A DNA stretch of 64,000 bases from Bacteroides sp. GTDB taxonomy: Bacteria > Bacteroidota > Bacteroidia > Bacteroidales > Bacteroidaceae. Shown here piece by piece: positions 16,659 through 26,358 of this stretch; the first letter of the stretch is position 1; every line of letters starts with the position of its first letter. The stretch lies in the NCBI GenBank assembly GCA_022648295.1, contig JALCME010000024.1:1-64000 (forward strand), written 5' to 3'. The translations under genes and the position numbers were made by a program. The notes beneath the pieces were generated by a model that ran no database searches, had not been told where the DNA came from, and worked only from the letters and a program-made list of their open reading frames with translations.

Positions 16659-18623
16659 TTACCAAACCTTTAGACTATCCGTTTCAAAAAAGTCCTTTAC
16701 CGGTCCGCGTAATTCAATAACAGGACGTACCGCTTCCGCTTCATCTTCGGTAATCAGCCCTTTCTTGGCTAGTCGCCCTGCTATCAACCGGAAATAACCC
16801 GCCTGATTCTCTTTTAATTGTCCATCTTCAGTAAAAGAACTATGAAAATGCTTAGGTTTAGGTATGATGGAAGCCAGGAAAATACACTCTTCCACAGTTA
16901 ATTGGGAAGGAGTTTTATCGAAATAAAAAGCTGCCGCCTCTTTTATACCATACACAAGCGGCCCCCATTCCGCAATATTCAAATAGACCTCATACATACG
17001 CTGCTTGGAAGTGAGATGCTCCGTCTCTATCAACCAGACAATAAGCATCTCTTCAAGTTTACGGGCAATATTCTTATTTCGGTTCAGAAAAACATTCTTC
17101 ACCAATTGCATGGAGATTGTACTCCCTCCACGGGCAAAGCGCCGTTCTTTCAAATCAACGATAAGCGCCTTGCGCATGGCATCCGGTAAAAAGCCATGAT
17201 GATAGAAGAAAGCTCCATCCTCGCTCTGCATCACCGCCATCTGCAATAAGGGCGATATACTGTCCAAAGGAGTAAAATGTTCCCAGGAAGGACCAATAGG
17301 GAAAGTGCGCACGGGCTGTCCGTTTTCGTATGCAGTATATTCAAACTCTCCTGACATTTTACTCAGATTAGTCCGCCCGGGATCCTTAATCCGAAAATCT
17401 TGGGATTTCAAATCCGACTCTAATTTTAAACTATCCAAGTGAGTAAAGTCCACATTCAGCAGAAAATGATAGTCCAACTTCCCTTCTGTACGAAGCCCTT
17501 GTAAGTTTCCAAATAAGCCAACCGGCAAAGAACCAAACAATTCTTGAGCCGGAAACCACGGCTTTCGGACTGATGCAACAAAATGCCATAACTTTCGATG
17601 GGAAGAAGCCTCATCCACACGTTCGGCACGCAAATAGGGATGAAAAGATAACAGATTGAAACGCACTAAACTCGTACTATCCAGTTCTAAAATACGGGGC
17701 ATTACATTAATATGATAATCCAATAGCCCATGTAAAAGGTTAACTGTTTCCGGTGAAAGTCGCTGATGATAGACACGTAACCCACTAACTTCTGCTTTTC
17801 CCCCAAGACGAATTGCCCCATGTTGCGAAAGCTCTTGGGATAAACTTAACATCAAACTATCGAACTGTACTTCAGCCCCGAAACGGCGCCGGATATATGG
17901 TAAAGTAACCGTCTCATCATGAAAAGCACGAAGACAAATATGCAGCCTCCGAGCCGGTGGATTAAGTTCACCGGAAACTACCCACTGCTGGGATACAGAG
18001 TCTTCCCGAATTGCTATTTTAGATCGGAAACGATTATCTGATATACGAAATGCCGGAAGGTGTACTTCCATAAAGTCATTGTCTTTTCTTTCGGTTAGAT
18101 ACAAATCCATCAAATCTCCATTCCTGGGCAACAACCCAAAAAGTAAATTCAACAAGACCTTAACACGACGGGTATAATCAATATCATCCTGCAAGTCAGA
18201 AACATTCTTGTCCTTACGGGACAGAAAGAGGAAATCATAATTTGCTATGGAGTCTTTCTTAATGAAATGGACATTAAGTCCGTTCAAATGAACTTCACGT
18301 ACATCGGGCTGTCCCTGAAGTAACTTCCAGAGTCCGATGCGCACATCCAAATTTTGCAAAGTAAGAAGCGTATCACGATGTTGAGGAATAACAGTCAACC
18401 TATTCAGTTGAATAGTATTAAGTCCTTTGAATGCTAAATTCTGATACCGGATGTTCAACCCATAACGCATTTCAATATCAGAGATACGCCGATCAGCATA
18501 AAAGCGTAATAAAACATTACGGGATAAAAAAGCACAGAACAAGAATATAAATAAAATAAGTGCAACCGATAAGCATACAATACCCTTTTTACCAATAACT
18601 TTCTTCATTCTCTTCCAAGCCAT
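16659..18623 (-). CDS. Membrane-anchored GT51 peptidoglycan glycosyltransferase with AsmA-like N-terminal region
   Basis: 654 residues. One membrane helix (about 13-34) anchors it. Residues about 40-420 contain repeated beta-strand sequence with phrases such as LTLQNLDVRIGLWKLLQGQPDVREVHLNGL, resembling AsmA-like domains. Residues about 440-640 are a GT51 (MtgA-like) domain: QSEDGAFFYHHGF carries the catalytic Glu near 468, RGGSTISMQLVKN the second signature, and YLNIAEWGPLVYGI the third. There is no transpeptidase domain. GT51 enzymes polymerise lipid II into glycan strands on the outer face of the inner membrane. The gene stands alone, 83 bases upstream of the nucleotidase unit on the same strand. 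Confidence 0.88.
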   Translation of the reverse strand: MAWKRMKKVIGKKGIVCLSVALILFIFLFCAFLSRNVLLRFYADRRISDIEMRYGLNIRYQNLAFKGLNTIQLNRLTVIPQHRDTLLTLQNLDVRIGLWKLLQGQPDVREVHLNGLNVHFIKKDSIANYDFLFLSRKDKNVSDLQDDIDYTRRVKVLLNLLFGLLPRNGDLMDLYLTERKDNDFMEVHLPAFRISDNRFRSKIAIREDSVSQQWVVSGELNPPARRLHICLRAFHDETVTLPYIRRRFGAEVQFDSLMLSLSQELSQHGAIRLGGKAEVSGLRVYHQRLSPETVNLLHGLLDYHINVMPRILELDSTSLVRFNLLSFHPYLRAERVDEASSHRKLWHFVASVRKPWFPAQELFGSLPVGLFGNLQGLRTEGKLDYHFLLNVDFTHLDSLKLESDLKSQDFRIKDPGRTNLSKMSGEFEYTAYENGQPVRTFPIGPSWEHFTPLDSISPLLQMAVMQSEDGAFFYHHGFLPDAMRKALIVDLKERRFARGGSTISMQLVKNVFLNRNKNIARKLEEMLIVWLIETEHLTSKQRMYEVYLNIAEWGPLVYGIKEAAAFYFDKTPSQLTVEECIFLASIIPKPKHFHSSFTEDGQLKENQAGYFRLIAGRLAKKGLITEDEAEAVRPVIELRGPVKDFFETDSLKVW

Positions 18624-18687
18624 ATTTCTTAACTATCGGAGCAAAGTTAGATAATAAAGAATGAATAACCGCACCATTAATAAAATA

Positions 18688-18725
18688 AATCCTCCCCCGA
18701 CCTTGCAGCCGAAGAAGGATTCTCA
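18688..18725 (-). terminator. Possible terminator of the export operon
   Basis: On the minus strand AATCCT and AGGATT (18716-18721 and 18688-18693) flank a GC-rich loop and are followed by TATTTTATT. The stem is short, so this is tentative. Confidence 0.4.
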
Positions 18726-18743
18726 CGAGAAAGACACTAAAAT

Positions 18744-20075
18744 TTATTCAATAGGAACTCCTTTATAGAAGTCCAGTATTTTTGTACGGAAGAGATACTC
18801 ATACTTAGCCTGCAACTCATCAGATTGGGCTTTCATCAGATTTTGTTTTGCTTCATTGTACTCCACCGAAGTGGCTTTGCCATTTTCAAACTTCTCACCC
18901 ATTAGTTTGAAAGATTCTTCGCTGGCATTAGCTGCGACAGTGCTGCTCTTATACTTGCTTTCGGATGCAACAGCATTATACCATGCTTGCTGAACCTCTT
19001 TATACAAAGTTTTTTTGGCATTGTCCAACTGCAATTCATAATTCTCACGTTGTAAACGTGCCGTCCGAATCCTGTTACGGGTCGTAAAACGATTGAAAAT
19101 GGGTACGCTAAGACTTAGCCCCACATACTTTCTGTAGTTATCACTCATTTGCTGACTGAAGTTACGGTCAATTGTAGAGTAATAGCTTGTTCCCAAACTT
19201 CCATTAAGGTTCAACTGCGGATACAGATCACTTTGGGCAATACGAATGCTATGCTTACTTCCTTCCAGGCGATACTGTGCCGCCTGGATGGATGCCTTAT
19301 TCTCTAATGCAGTTTGAAATATATCACCGGGAGGAGTTAAAGGAGTGAGCTCTAAATTCACAACAGGATCGGTCAAAGCAAAGCCTTCCGGAGATTCAAG
19401 TTCTATAAGCTGACTCAAATCAAGCAGCGCCAGTTTATAATTATTTTCAGCTTGCACAGCACTCATTTCATCTTGAGCTACCCGCGATTTAGCGTCTGCA
19501 ACTTCTGCAGGAGAAGCCTTGCCTACTTGTTCCAGCCCGATGATACGATCATATTGCTCCTTACTTAAATCCACCTGACCAAGAGCAACTTGATGCAACT
19601 CTTTATTATAAAGCACTTGCAAATAGGCGGAAGCTATATTAATGGAAAGATCTTCCTTTGCCTTCTCCAAATCCGCCATTGCTGCTTTAAAGTTTAATTT
19701 AGCCAATGCATATTGATGAGGAATCTGAAAACCAGTGAATAAGGGGATGCTTGTAGACAAAGACATCTCCGTACTATTACTATTCGTATTTACATATACC
19801 GTTGAATAGTCACCAGTCTTCTCATCTTTTATTGCAGTTTGAGTACGTCCCCAGTTCCAACTTTGGCTTCCACTTCCGTTTAGGTTCGGCAACCGTGCCC
19901 ACTTAGCTGTATTGACCTCCACCGAACTTTGCTCTGCGGTATTGGCGCTTCGTCGAATATCTATATTGTGCTTTACTGCATAATCGATGCATTGACGCAA
20001 CGTCCAGCCTTCTTGCGCATTTACTTGTACCGAAACACAAACAATACATAAATATAAGAGAATATTTTTCTTCAT
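18744..20075 (-). CDS. TolC family outer membrane efflux protein
   Basis: 443 residues from the start chosen here; the frame also has an ATG six codons earlier, but the start at 20075 gives a clean signal peptide (MKKNILLYLCIVCVSVQVNA before QEG). TolC proteins form trimeric outer membrane channels with a long periplasmic alpha-barrel. The two repeats typical of the family are visible, with WTLRQCIDYAVKHNIDI opening the first and QTALENKASIQAAQYRLEGS opening the second. It is the last gene of a five-gene unit with an adaptor (14-base frame-to-frame gap), two permeases and an ATPase, and is the likely exit duct for whatever they export. Confidence 0.93.
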   Translation of the reverse strand: MKKNILLYLCIVCVSVQVNAQEGWTLRQCIDYAVKHNIDIRRSANTAEQSSVEVNTAKWARLPNLNGSGSQSWNWGRTQTAIKDEKTGDYSTVYVNTNSNSTEMSLSTSIPLFTGFQIPHQYALAKLNFKAAMADLEKAKEDLSINIASAYLQVLYNKELHQVALGQVDLSKEQYDRIIGLEQVGKASPAEVADAKSRVAQDEMSAVQAENNYKLALLDLSQLIELESPEGFALTDPVVNLELTPLTPPGDIFQTALENKASIQAAQYRLEGSKHSIRIAQSDLYPQLNLNGSLGTSYYSTIDRNFSQQMSDNYRKYVGLSLSVPIFNRFTTRNRIRTARLQRENYELQLDNAKKTLYKEVQQAWYNAVASESKYKSSTVAANASEESFKLMGEKFENGKATSVEYNEAKQNLMKAQSDELQAKYEYLFRTKILDFYKGVPIE

Positions 20076-20106
20076 AATAATGCTTCTATTCATAAATCAA
20101 ACTGGT

Positions 20107-21207
20107 TTATTTATCTTTCTTCTCAGCACCACGCACGCGGTCTTTAGCTGTTAAACCTGATTTAATAGCAATTTTAATGCCATCGCTCATCCCCACTTTA
20201 ATTTGTTTGCGCTTAAATTTCTGGACAGGAATGCTATCGGTAAGAACATAGACAAACGTACTATCTCCGCTAAATTCAATCGTACTCTCAGGCACTGCAA
20301 GAGTTTTTTTAGCACGGTCGAGTACTATTTCCGCATTTGCGGAATAACCAGAACGTATTTTTACTGAATCCGGCACATGAATCGCAGCCTTAATTTCAAA
20401 CTGATTAGCACCGTTTTCTTCCACAGCCTTTGGGGATATATACTCTAAAGTAGCATCAAACGTAAGATTTTGTAAAGCACCAATCGTAAGTTTCACAGGC
20501 ATTCCTTCATGAATATGTCCCACTTCCGTTTCATCAATATTCCCTTTAAAAATAAGATCACTCATATTAGCTACAGTTGCAATAGTAGTTCCGTCATTGA
20601 AAGTATTGCTCATAATCACGGAATTACCAGCTTTAACAGGTACGTCTAGTACAAGTCCATCAATTGTGGAACGGATAAGCGTGCTTGAAAAAGAAGCACT
20701 GCTTTTGGTGATTCCTTCTTTAACAATCTGCAAATTATCCTTAGCAGTCTGCAGTTCTTCACGCGCCTGCTCCACTGCAATCTTTCCTTTCTCGTAATCT
20801 TCTTGACTGATCAGTTTGCTTTTAAACAGCTTTTGGATACGTGAAAAATCGGTTTCAGCTTGTTTACCATTAATTTCAGCTAGCCTCAATCGACTCTCAG
20901 CAGAATTCAATGTACCTAACTCAGGGATTACCTTTACTTTGGCTATAACCTCTCCTTTATGTACACTCTGTCCTGCTTCCTTGTATACCTCATCTATAAT
21001 ACCGGATATTTGAGGCTTAATAAGAATCTCATCCCGGGGTTCTACCTTACCGGTAGCCACTGTCGTTTTTTCCAAATCAGCAATCTCCGGCTTAACAAGT
21101 TCATAAACCGTTACTTTAGGTTGAGACTTTTTATATAAGAAAACAAACGTTGAAATAAAAATAATGCCCACAACCACTAATAATGCAATTTTCAGATACT
21201 TTTTCAT
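20107..21207 (-). CDS. Periplasmic adaptor (membrane fusion) protein, MacA/HlyD type
   Basis: 366 residues. An N-terminal membrane helix (about 6-25) is followed by a lipoyl-like half-motif (VATGKVEPRDEILIKPQISG), a coiled-coil hairpin (about 95-170), the second lipoyl half (STIDGLVLDVPVKAGNSV) and a beta-barrel region. Such adaptors bridge an inner membrane ABC or RND transporter to a TolC channel. The neighbours, two MacB-like permeases with an ATPase upstream and a TolC gene downstream, make it the linker of a MacAB-TolC-type pump. The cargo is unknown. Confidence 0.92.
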   Translation of the reverse strand: MKKYLKIALLVVVGIIFISTFVFLYKKSQPKVTVYELVKPEIADLEKTTVATGKVEPRDEILIKPQISGIIDEVYKEAGQSVHKGEVIAKVKVIPELGTLNSAESRLRLAEINGKQAETDFSRIQKLFKSKLISQEDYEKGKIAVEQAREELQTAKDNLQIVKEGITKSSASFSSTLIRSTIDGLVLDVPVKAGNSVIMSNTFNDGTTIATVANMSDLIFKGNIDETEVGHIHEGMPVKLTIGALQNLTFDATLEYISPKAVEENGANQFEIKAAIHVPDSVKIRSGYSANAEIVLDRAKKTLAVPESTIEFSGDSTFVYVLTDSIPVQKFKRKQIKVGMSDGIKIAIKSGLTAKDRVRGAEKKDK

Positions 21208-21294
21208 ACAAATCTTATATTATTTTCCAATTATCAAATCAAATGCCACGTAACTCATCTCTTTATATTATTATACCTTATTCCTTTATCACGA

Positions 21295-22539
21295 TTACTC
21301 ATCCCGAATAGCATCAATTGGTTTTACAGCCATTGCCCGATAAGCAGGAGCCAATCCTGCAAATATACCTAAAACGATTAAGAGCATTCCGGTACCGATA
21401 GCTAATCCAAAAGAGACCTGATAATGCGTAGTTATATTTCCCGGGTCATTTGCTGCCGTCTCCAATACTTGAAGTACCAGAACAGCAAAAGAAATACCCG
21501 CCATCCCGGCTATAGTTGTCAAGACCATACTTTCCGAAAGTATTTGCTGCAAAATATCACGAGGTCTTGCCCCTATAGCCCGTCGTATTCCTATTTCAGT
21601 TGTACGTTCACGTACGGTTACCATCATAATGTTAGACACTCCAATAGCCCCGGCAAACAATGTACCCAAACCTACCATCCATATTAATATACGAACTCCA
21701 CTCATCAAATTGTCTACCATTGAAAACATCGCTTCTGCATTGAGCATCATTACCGCTTGCTTGTCATCCGGAGCAATATAATGTGCTGTTTTAACAATTT
21801 GTTCTGCCTGAGGTTGAACATCCGTAACCTTCACACCATGCTTTACCGTGAAACAAACCACATCGACGACATTTCCCAAATTATAGGCCTGTTGCATCGT
21901 ACTAAAAGGTAAAGTTACAGCTTCGGAAGCTTGTCCTTGTATATTAATATTGCCTTCAGAAGCACACATCCCAACAACACGGTAATATATACCATCTACC
22001 CTGACAAACTTTCCGCATGGATCTTCTCCGGGACGGAATAAACTTTCATAAACCCGTTTACCTATTACACAAACTTTTCTAGCTTCTTTAATATCAACAT
22101 CGTTAATGAAACGCCCATAGGCCATTTCCTGATGTTCAATGTGCTCATAGCTCGGATAAAGTCCCTTTACGCTACAAGAATATTTTTTATCTTTATATAC
22201 CGCCGTATTACCCCATTTTGCAATTGAAGGGGTTATAATATCAATAGCACTTACTCCCTTTTTTAATCGCTCAATATCATCCAACTTCAAATCCCAGGAA
22301 CGTCCTTTACGGAAACCTTTATAAGGCTCTCCTGTTTTTTGAGCGACGAGAAACGCCGAATTTGTAGCAAAACCTTTGAATTGGGATTTCATCTGCTCCT
22401 GCATTCCCTTACCTCCACCGATAAGTGTTACCAGCATAAAAATTCCCCAAAATACGCCAAATGCCGTCAATAAGCTACGTGTTTTGTTCCTTGTAATCGT
22501 AATGAGGATTTCCTCACAAGAATCTATATCTACTCTCAT
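21295..22539 (-). CDS. ABC transporter permease, MacB/FtsX type (second of two)
   Basis: 414 residues with one N-terminal membrane helix (about 18-40), a large periplasmic MacB-PCD-like domain (about 45-280) and three C-terminal helices with the FtsX-fold motif VRERTTEIGIRRAIGARPRDIL between the first two. The end, AYRAMAVKPIDAIRDE, is typical. It lacks an ATPase domain, unlike E. coli MacB. A second, distinct permease lies 19 bases upstream, so the transporter core is probably a heterodimer energised by the ATPase two genes upstream. Confidence 0.93.
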   Translation of the reverse strand: MRVDIDSCEEILITITRNKTRSLLTAFGVFWGIFMLVTLIGGGKGMQEQMKSQFKGFATNSAFLVAQKTGEPYKGFRKGRSWDLKLDDIERLKKGVSAIDIITPSIAKWGNTAVYKDKKYSCSVKGLYPSYEHIEHQEMAYGRFINDVDIKEARKVCVIGKRVYESLFRPGEDPCGKFVRVDGIYYRVVGMCASEGNINIQGQASEAVTLPFSTMQQAYNLGNVVDVVCFTVKHGVKVTDVQPQAEQIVKTAHYIAPDDKQAVMMLNAEAMFSMVDNLMSGVRILIWMVGLGTLFAGAIGVSNIMMVTVRERTTEIGIRRAIGARPRDILQQILSESMVLTTIAGMAGISFAVLVLQVLETAANDPGNITTHYQVSFGLAIGTGMLLIVLGIFAGLAPAYRAMAVKPIDAIRDE

Positions 22540-22558
22540 AACTTCAACTTACAAATTA

Positions 22559-23818
22559 TCAATCCGCCCGTAAAGCTTCAATAGGGCTTATACTTACAGC
22601 TTTCTTTGCTGGGAAAAAGCCCGCCAGAGTTCCCGCTATCACTAAAGTCAACGTAGCTTGTATGGCAATGCTTAAATCAACCGTAGGATTTAAGAAAACC
22701 GTTTCTTGAAACATACCTGCATCCATTGTCTGGTTACCAAAAGCCGAATTCATCCACTCTGTCACCGCAATACCAGCTACCATTCCAATATAACCAAACA
22801 ACGTAGTTATAGCCACACTTTCTACAATGATCAACCAAAGAATTGAAAGAGGCTTGGCACCAATCGCTTTTCTTATGCCAAACTCGCGTGTACGCTCTTT
22901 CACTGTAATCAACATAATATTAGAAACCCCGACAATTCCACTCAAAAGAGTAAAAAGTCCGACGATCCATATTGCTGTACGCAAAAGACCCATAGCCTTC
23001 TGCGTTTTCATATAATTGGAAAGGCGATTCCAAATCCAAATTGCACTATCATCCTTTGGATCAAAACGATGATTAGAAGCTATTACTCTACGATAATCAT
23101 CTTCAAAGGCATCATTTTGATTAATCGTATTCAATCCTTTAGTGGTGAAGATGATATTATTTAGCTGTTGTCCCTTATCATAAATGGTCTGCAACGTTGT
23201 AAAGGGAATATAAGCATCATTAGCATCACGGTCTCCTTGATCATTATAAGTGCCAACGACCTGATAAGCCACCCCTCCGGCATTAACAAATTGACCGATC
23301 GGATCAGTGTGCGTCTTTTCAAAAAGAATATCTGCTGTTTTTTTGTACAAAACCACAACCTTTCTTCTATCATTCAAATCATTTTGATTGATAAAGCGCC
23401 CGGTTGCAGTTTTCACTGTTTCTACATTTGTATAATTAGGGTGTACGCCTATAAGGGATATATTTACGTATTCCTTACCAAAACTAACGTTAACACTGCT
23501 TTGCTTAACTGTGGCACCAGCACTTACAACATGATCAGGGAAAGACTTGGTTGTCACCCTTAAATCTTTATTTTCCAATTGAATACGACGTCCCTCTTTT
23601 AATCCCTCATAGGATTTGGAAGTCCATCCCGGAAAGATACGAATAGAGTTCAATGCACGTTCCGAGGAGGATTTTTCAAAGGCATGAATTAATCCATTGC
23701 CTGCCCCAAGCAACACAATAAGCATAAAAATGCCCCATGCCACAGCAAATCCGGTGAGAAACGTCCGCAATTTATTTCGCTTAATCGTCCCGTATATTTC
23801 TTGCCAAATATCTAACAT
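22559..23818 (-). CDS. ABC transporter permease, MacB/FtsX type (first of two)
   Basis: 419 residues, same plan as the next gene: N-terminal helix (about 19-41), periplasmic domain, and three C-terminal helices with VKERTREFGIRKAIGAKPLSIL and the closing FFPAKKAVSISPIEALRAD. The two permeases are clearly related but far from identical, which indicates an old duplication and division of labour. It follows the ATPase gene after 12 bases. No ATP-binding motifs are present in this protein. Confidence 0.93.
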   Translation of the reverse strand: MLDIWQEIYGTIKRNKLRTFLTGFAVAWGIFMLIVLLGAGNGLIHAFEKSSSERALNSIRIFPGWTSKSYEGLKEGRRIQLENKDLRVTTKSFPDHVVSAGATVKQSSVNVSFGKEYVNISLIGVHPNYTNVETVKTATGRFINQNDLNDRRKVVVLYKKTADILFEKTHTDPIGQFVNAGGVAYQVVGTYNDQGDRDANDAYIPFTTLQTIYDKGQQLNNIIFTTKGLNTINQNDAFEDDYRRVIASNHRFDPKDDSAIWIWNRLSNYMKTQKAMGLLRTAIWIVGLFTLLSGIVGVSNIMLITVKERTREFGIRKAIGAKPLSILWLIIVESVAITTLFGYIGMVAGIAVTEWMNSAFGNQTMDAGMFQETVFLNPTVDLSIAIQATLTLVIAGTLAGFFPAKKAVSISPIEALRAD

Positions 23819-23830
23819 AAATATTTCACT

Positions 23831-24547
23831 TTATTTCATGTAACCATTCTGACCAAAAGGAGAAGCATCATGATTGAAATTCTTCTCTATGCTACCTATA
23901 ATGCCATCCTTTATGTGTATAATCTTATCTGTCTGATTGGCAACGCCACTCTCATGAGTTACTACAACAATAGTCATTCCCGTTTGATGGAGATCTTTTA
24001 AAATCTGCATCACTTCAATAGAAGTCTTACTATCCAATGCACCTGTAGGCTCATCAGCCAAAATAATTTGCGGCTGGGTTATTAAAGCACGCGCAATAGC
24101 CACACGCTGTTTTTGACCACCTGACATTTCATTAGGCATATGATTAGCCCAATCCTTTAACCCCAAGCGATCAAGATATTCAAGTGCAAGAGCGTTGCGC
24201 TTGCGCCGGCTCATCCCCTGATAAAAAAGAGGTAATGCCACATTTTCAACAGCATTTTTAAATGAAATCAAATTGAATGATTGAAAAATGAAGCCAATCA
24301 TTCGATTACGATATTCGGCAGCTTTTGTTTCACTCAAATTTTTTATAAGCGTACCACTTAAATAATAATCTCCGGTATCATAATTATCCAATATACCCAA
24401 GATGTTAAGCAAAGTGGATTTCCCAGACCCCGAAGCTCCCATAATGGAGACAAACTCTCCTTTTTCTATATTAAGATTTATACCCTTAAGCACATGCATT
24501 GGTGCTCCGTTATGATAAGTCTTATTGATATTCTCTAGATGTATCAC
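23831..24547 (-). CDS. ABC transporter ATPase, MacB/LolD type
   Basis: 238 residues. Walker A GASGSGKST (about 36-44), the Q-loop FIFQSFNLI, the ABC signature MSGGQKQRVAIARAL, Walker B ILADEPTGALD and the H-loop VVTHE are all present and in order. It powers the two FtsX-type permeases encoded next. It is the first gene of the operon; a well-formed -33/-7 promoter lies about 60 bases upstream. MacB-type systems use ATP hydrolysis to drive periplasmic cargo through a TolC duct rather than to move it across the inner membrane. Confidence 0.96.
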   Translation of the reverse strand: MIHLENINKTYHNGAPMHVLKGINLNIEKGEFVSIMGASGSGKSTLLNILGILDNYDTGDYYLSGTLIKNLSETKAAEYRNRMIGFIFQSFNLISFKNAVENVALPLFYQGMSRRKRNALALEYLDRLGLKDWANHMPNEMSGGQKQRVAIARALITQPQIILADEPTGALDSKTSIEVMQILKDLHQTGMTIVVVTHESGVANQTDKIIHIKDGIIGSIEKNFNHDASPFGQNGYMK

Positions 24548-24604
24548 GCTACTCTTCCCATTAAAAGTGAATATAATTATACTAATTTTTATTATTAGAC
24601 GCTA

Positions 24605-24635
24605 CAAGGTTACAAAAAGTTGCAAAGTACACAAA
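24605..24635 (-). promoter_or_regulatory. Promoter of the five-gene export operon
   Basis: On the minus strand TTTG (24632-24635), then 19 bases, then TAACCTTG (24605-24612; one mismatch to TAnnTTTG). The spacing is ideal for a Bacteroides sigma-ABfr promoter and predicts a start near 24598, about 50 bases before the ATPase start codon. Confidence 0.7.
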
Positions 24636-24729
24636 GTTTTTAAAAAAAAGATTTTGCAGTATCATTTTTCTTTGTGTAATTTGTATCCATAAACATTTTA
24701 ACTAACCCTTTAAACAATTGATAAATATC

Positions 24730-25710
24730 ATGAATTCAAACATGGAAAAGCCTTATGTTGTAGGCATTGACATAGGCGGAACAAATACCGTCTTTGGTAT
24801 TGTAGATGCGCGCGGAACTATTATTGCAAGTAATTCGATTAAAACCGGAGCATATACAAAAGTAGATGAATATGCAAATGCTGTATGTGAAGGGCTTTTA
24901 GCCCTTATTAATGCTAACGGAGGCGTGGACAAAATAAAAGGTATTGGTATTGGCGCCCCAAATGGTAATTATTATAATGGTACTATTGAGTTTGCACCTA
25001 ATTTACCATGGAAAGGTGTAATTCCTTTGGCAGCCATGTTTGAAGAACGTTTGGATATACCTACTGCTTTAACCAATGATGCTAATGCTGCTGCTATTGG
25101 AGAAATGACTTATGGTGCAGCCCGTGGAATGAAAGATTTTATTATGATTACTCTCGGCACAGGTGTAGGGAGCGGTATTGTAGTAAATGGACAGATGGTT
25201 TACGGACATGATGGTTTTGCAGGAGAATTAGGGCACGTTATTGTACGACGCGAACACGGACGCCTTTGCGGATGTGGTCGTCATGGTTGCCTTGAAACAT
25301 ATTGTTCTGCAACCGGAGTAGCACGCACAGCACGGGAATTCTTAACTGCACGTACGGATGCCAGCCTTCTCCGCTCTATTCCAGCTGAAGGTATCACCAG
25401 CAAAGATGTTTATGATGCAGCTGTACAAGGAGATAAACTGGCTCAGGATATTTTTGATTTTACAGGTACCATTTTGGGAGAAGCTTTAGCTGATTTCATC
25501 GCATTTTCCAGCCCCGAAGCAATTGTCCTATTCGGAGGTTTAGCTAAATCAGGAGATTACATATTCAAACCTATCCAAAAAGCAATTGACGATAATATAT
25601 TGACTATCTATAAAGGCAAAACAAAATTATTAATGTCTGAGTTGAAAGATTCAGATGCAGCTGTATTAGGTGCAAGTGCCTTAGGATGGGAGTTGAAAGA
25701 AATTAAATAA
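24730..25710 (+). CDS. ROK family sugar kinase (glucokinase-like)
   Basis: 326 residues from the ATG at 24730; an in-frame TTG at 24718 and an ATG at 24742 are alternatives. It phosphorylates a hexose, probably glucose or an N-acetylated relative, in the cytoplasm. GIDIGGTNTVFG (residues about 12-23) binds ATP phosphate; TNDANAAAIGE holds the catalytic Asp; GELGHVIV and the zinc-binding CGCGRHGCLE are the ROK signature. The zinc Cys cluster is complete. It stands alone, convergent with rplS, and ends at an intrinsic terminator. Confidence 0.93.
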   Translation: MNSNMEKPYVVGIDIGGTNTVFGIVDARGTIIASNSIKTGAYTKVDEYANAVCEGLLALINANGGVDKIKGIGIGAPNGNYYNGTIEFAPNLPWKGVIPLAAMFEERLDIPTALTNDANAAAIGEMTYGAARGMKDFIMITLGTGVGSGIVVNGQMVYGHDGFAGELGHVIVRREHGRLCGCGRHGCLETYCSATGVARTAREFLTARTDASLLRSIPAEGITSKDVYDAAVQGDKLAQDIFDFTGTILGEALADFIAFSSPEAIVLFGGLAKSGDYIFKPIQKAIDDNILTIYKGKTKLLMSELKDSDAAVLGASALGWELKEIK

Positions 25711-25754
25711 AGGTTTTCTATAGAATCCCTTAAGAGCTTTTCAAAAAAAAACGA

Positions 25755-25794
25755 TATACCCTTGTTACTGTTAATTGTAGCAAGGGTATTTTTA
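25755..25794 (+). terminator. Terminator of the ROK kinase gene
   Basis: ATACCCTTG (25756-25764) pairs with CAAGGGTAT (25781-25789) and is followed by TTTTTA. It lies 46 bases past the stop codon. Confidence 0.8.
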
Positions 25795-25858
25795 CGCCTA
25801 TCCGCTTAAAGAACAGAACATTTTAAGCCATCAAGTTTTGTTGTCTTTTTCTAAAAAC

Positions 25859-25887
25859 AAAAAAGGAAGCTGTTTGCTTCCTTTTTT
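25859..25887 (-). terminator. Terminator of rplS, possibly bidirectional
   Basis: AAAAAAGGAAGC (25859-25870) and GCTTCCTTTTTT (25876-25887) form a perfect 12-bp stem with a 5-base loop and have T runs on both strands, between the convergent kinase and rplS genes. Confidence 0.85.
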
Positions 25888-25911
25888 ATTCCAAATATAG
25901 AGTATGGCAAA

Positions 25912-26268
25912 TTAAGCACCAATAACTCTTTTTTCTTTAATTCTTGCTTTCTTACCAGTAAGAGCACGTAAGTAATATAATTTCGCACGACGAACTTTAC
26001 CTACTTTATTCACCTCAATGCTATCAATAGCAGGCGATTCTATGGGGAAAATACGTTCTACTCCAACTGTTCCAGACATTTTACGTACCGTAAAGCGTCT
26101 CTTGTCTCCATGACCGGAAATTTTAATAACAACACCGCGATACAACTGCACACGTTCCTTGTTACCTTCAATGATACGATATGCTACCGTAACGGTGTCA
26201 CCAGCTTTGAAACTCGGATACTGCTTACCCGTAGCAAATGCTTCTTCTGCAATTTTAATCAAATCCAT
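25912..26268 (-). CDS. rplS: 50S ribosomal protein L19
   Basis: 118 residues, a normal length for L19, which sits at the interface of the two ribosomal subunits. Signatures are FKAGDTVTVAYRIIEGNKERVQ, the FTVRKMSGTVGVERIFP segment and the basic end VRRAKLYYLRALTGKKARIKE. It is transcribed alone here, from a promoter at about 26359-26390 and through a leader of roughly 85 bases. Confidence 0.98.
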   Translation of the reverse strand: MDLIKIAEEAFATGKQYPSFKAGDTVTVAYRIIEGNKERVQLYRGVVIKISGHGDKRRFTVRKMSGTVGVERIFPIESPAIDSIEVNKVGKVRRAKLYYLRALTGKKARIKEKRVIGA

Positions 26269-26358
26269 TGTTCTATCTATTAAATTGTTTTATCGATACA
26301 ACGCAACATATCAGGCTTCTCTCATACGTGTCCTGACAGCGATTACGCGAAAGCGGTG

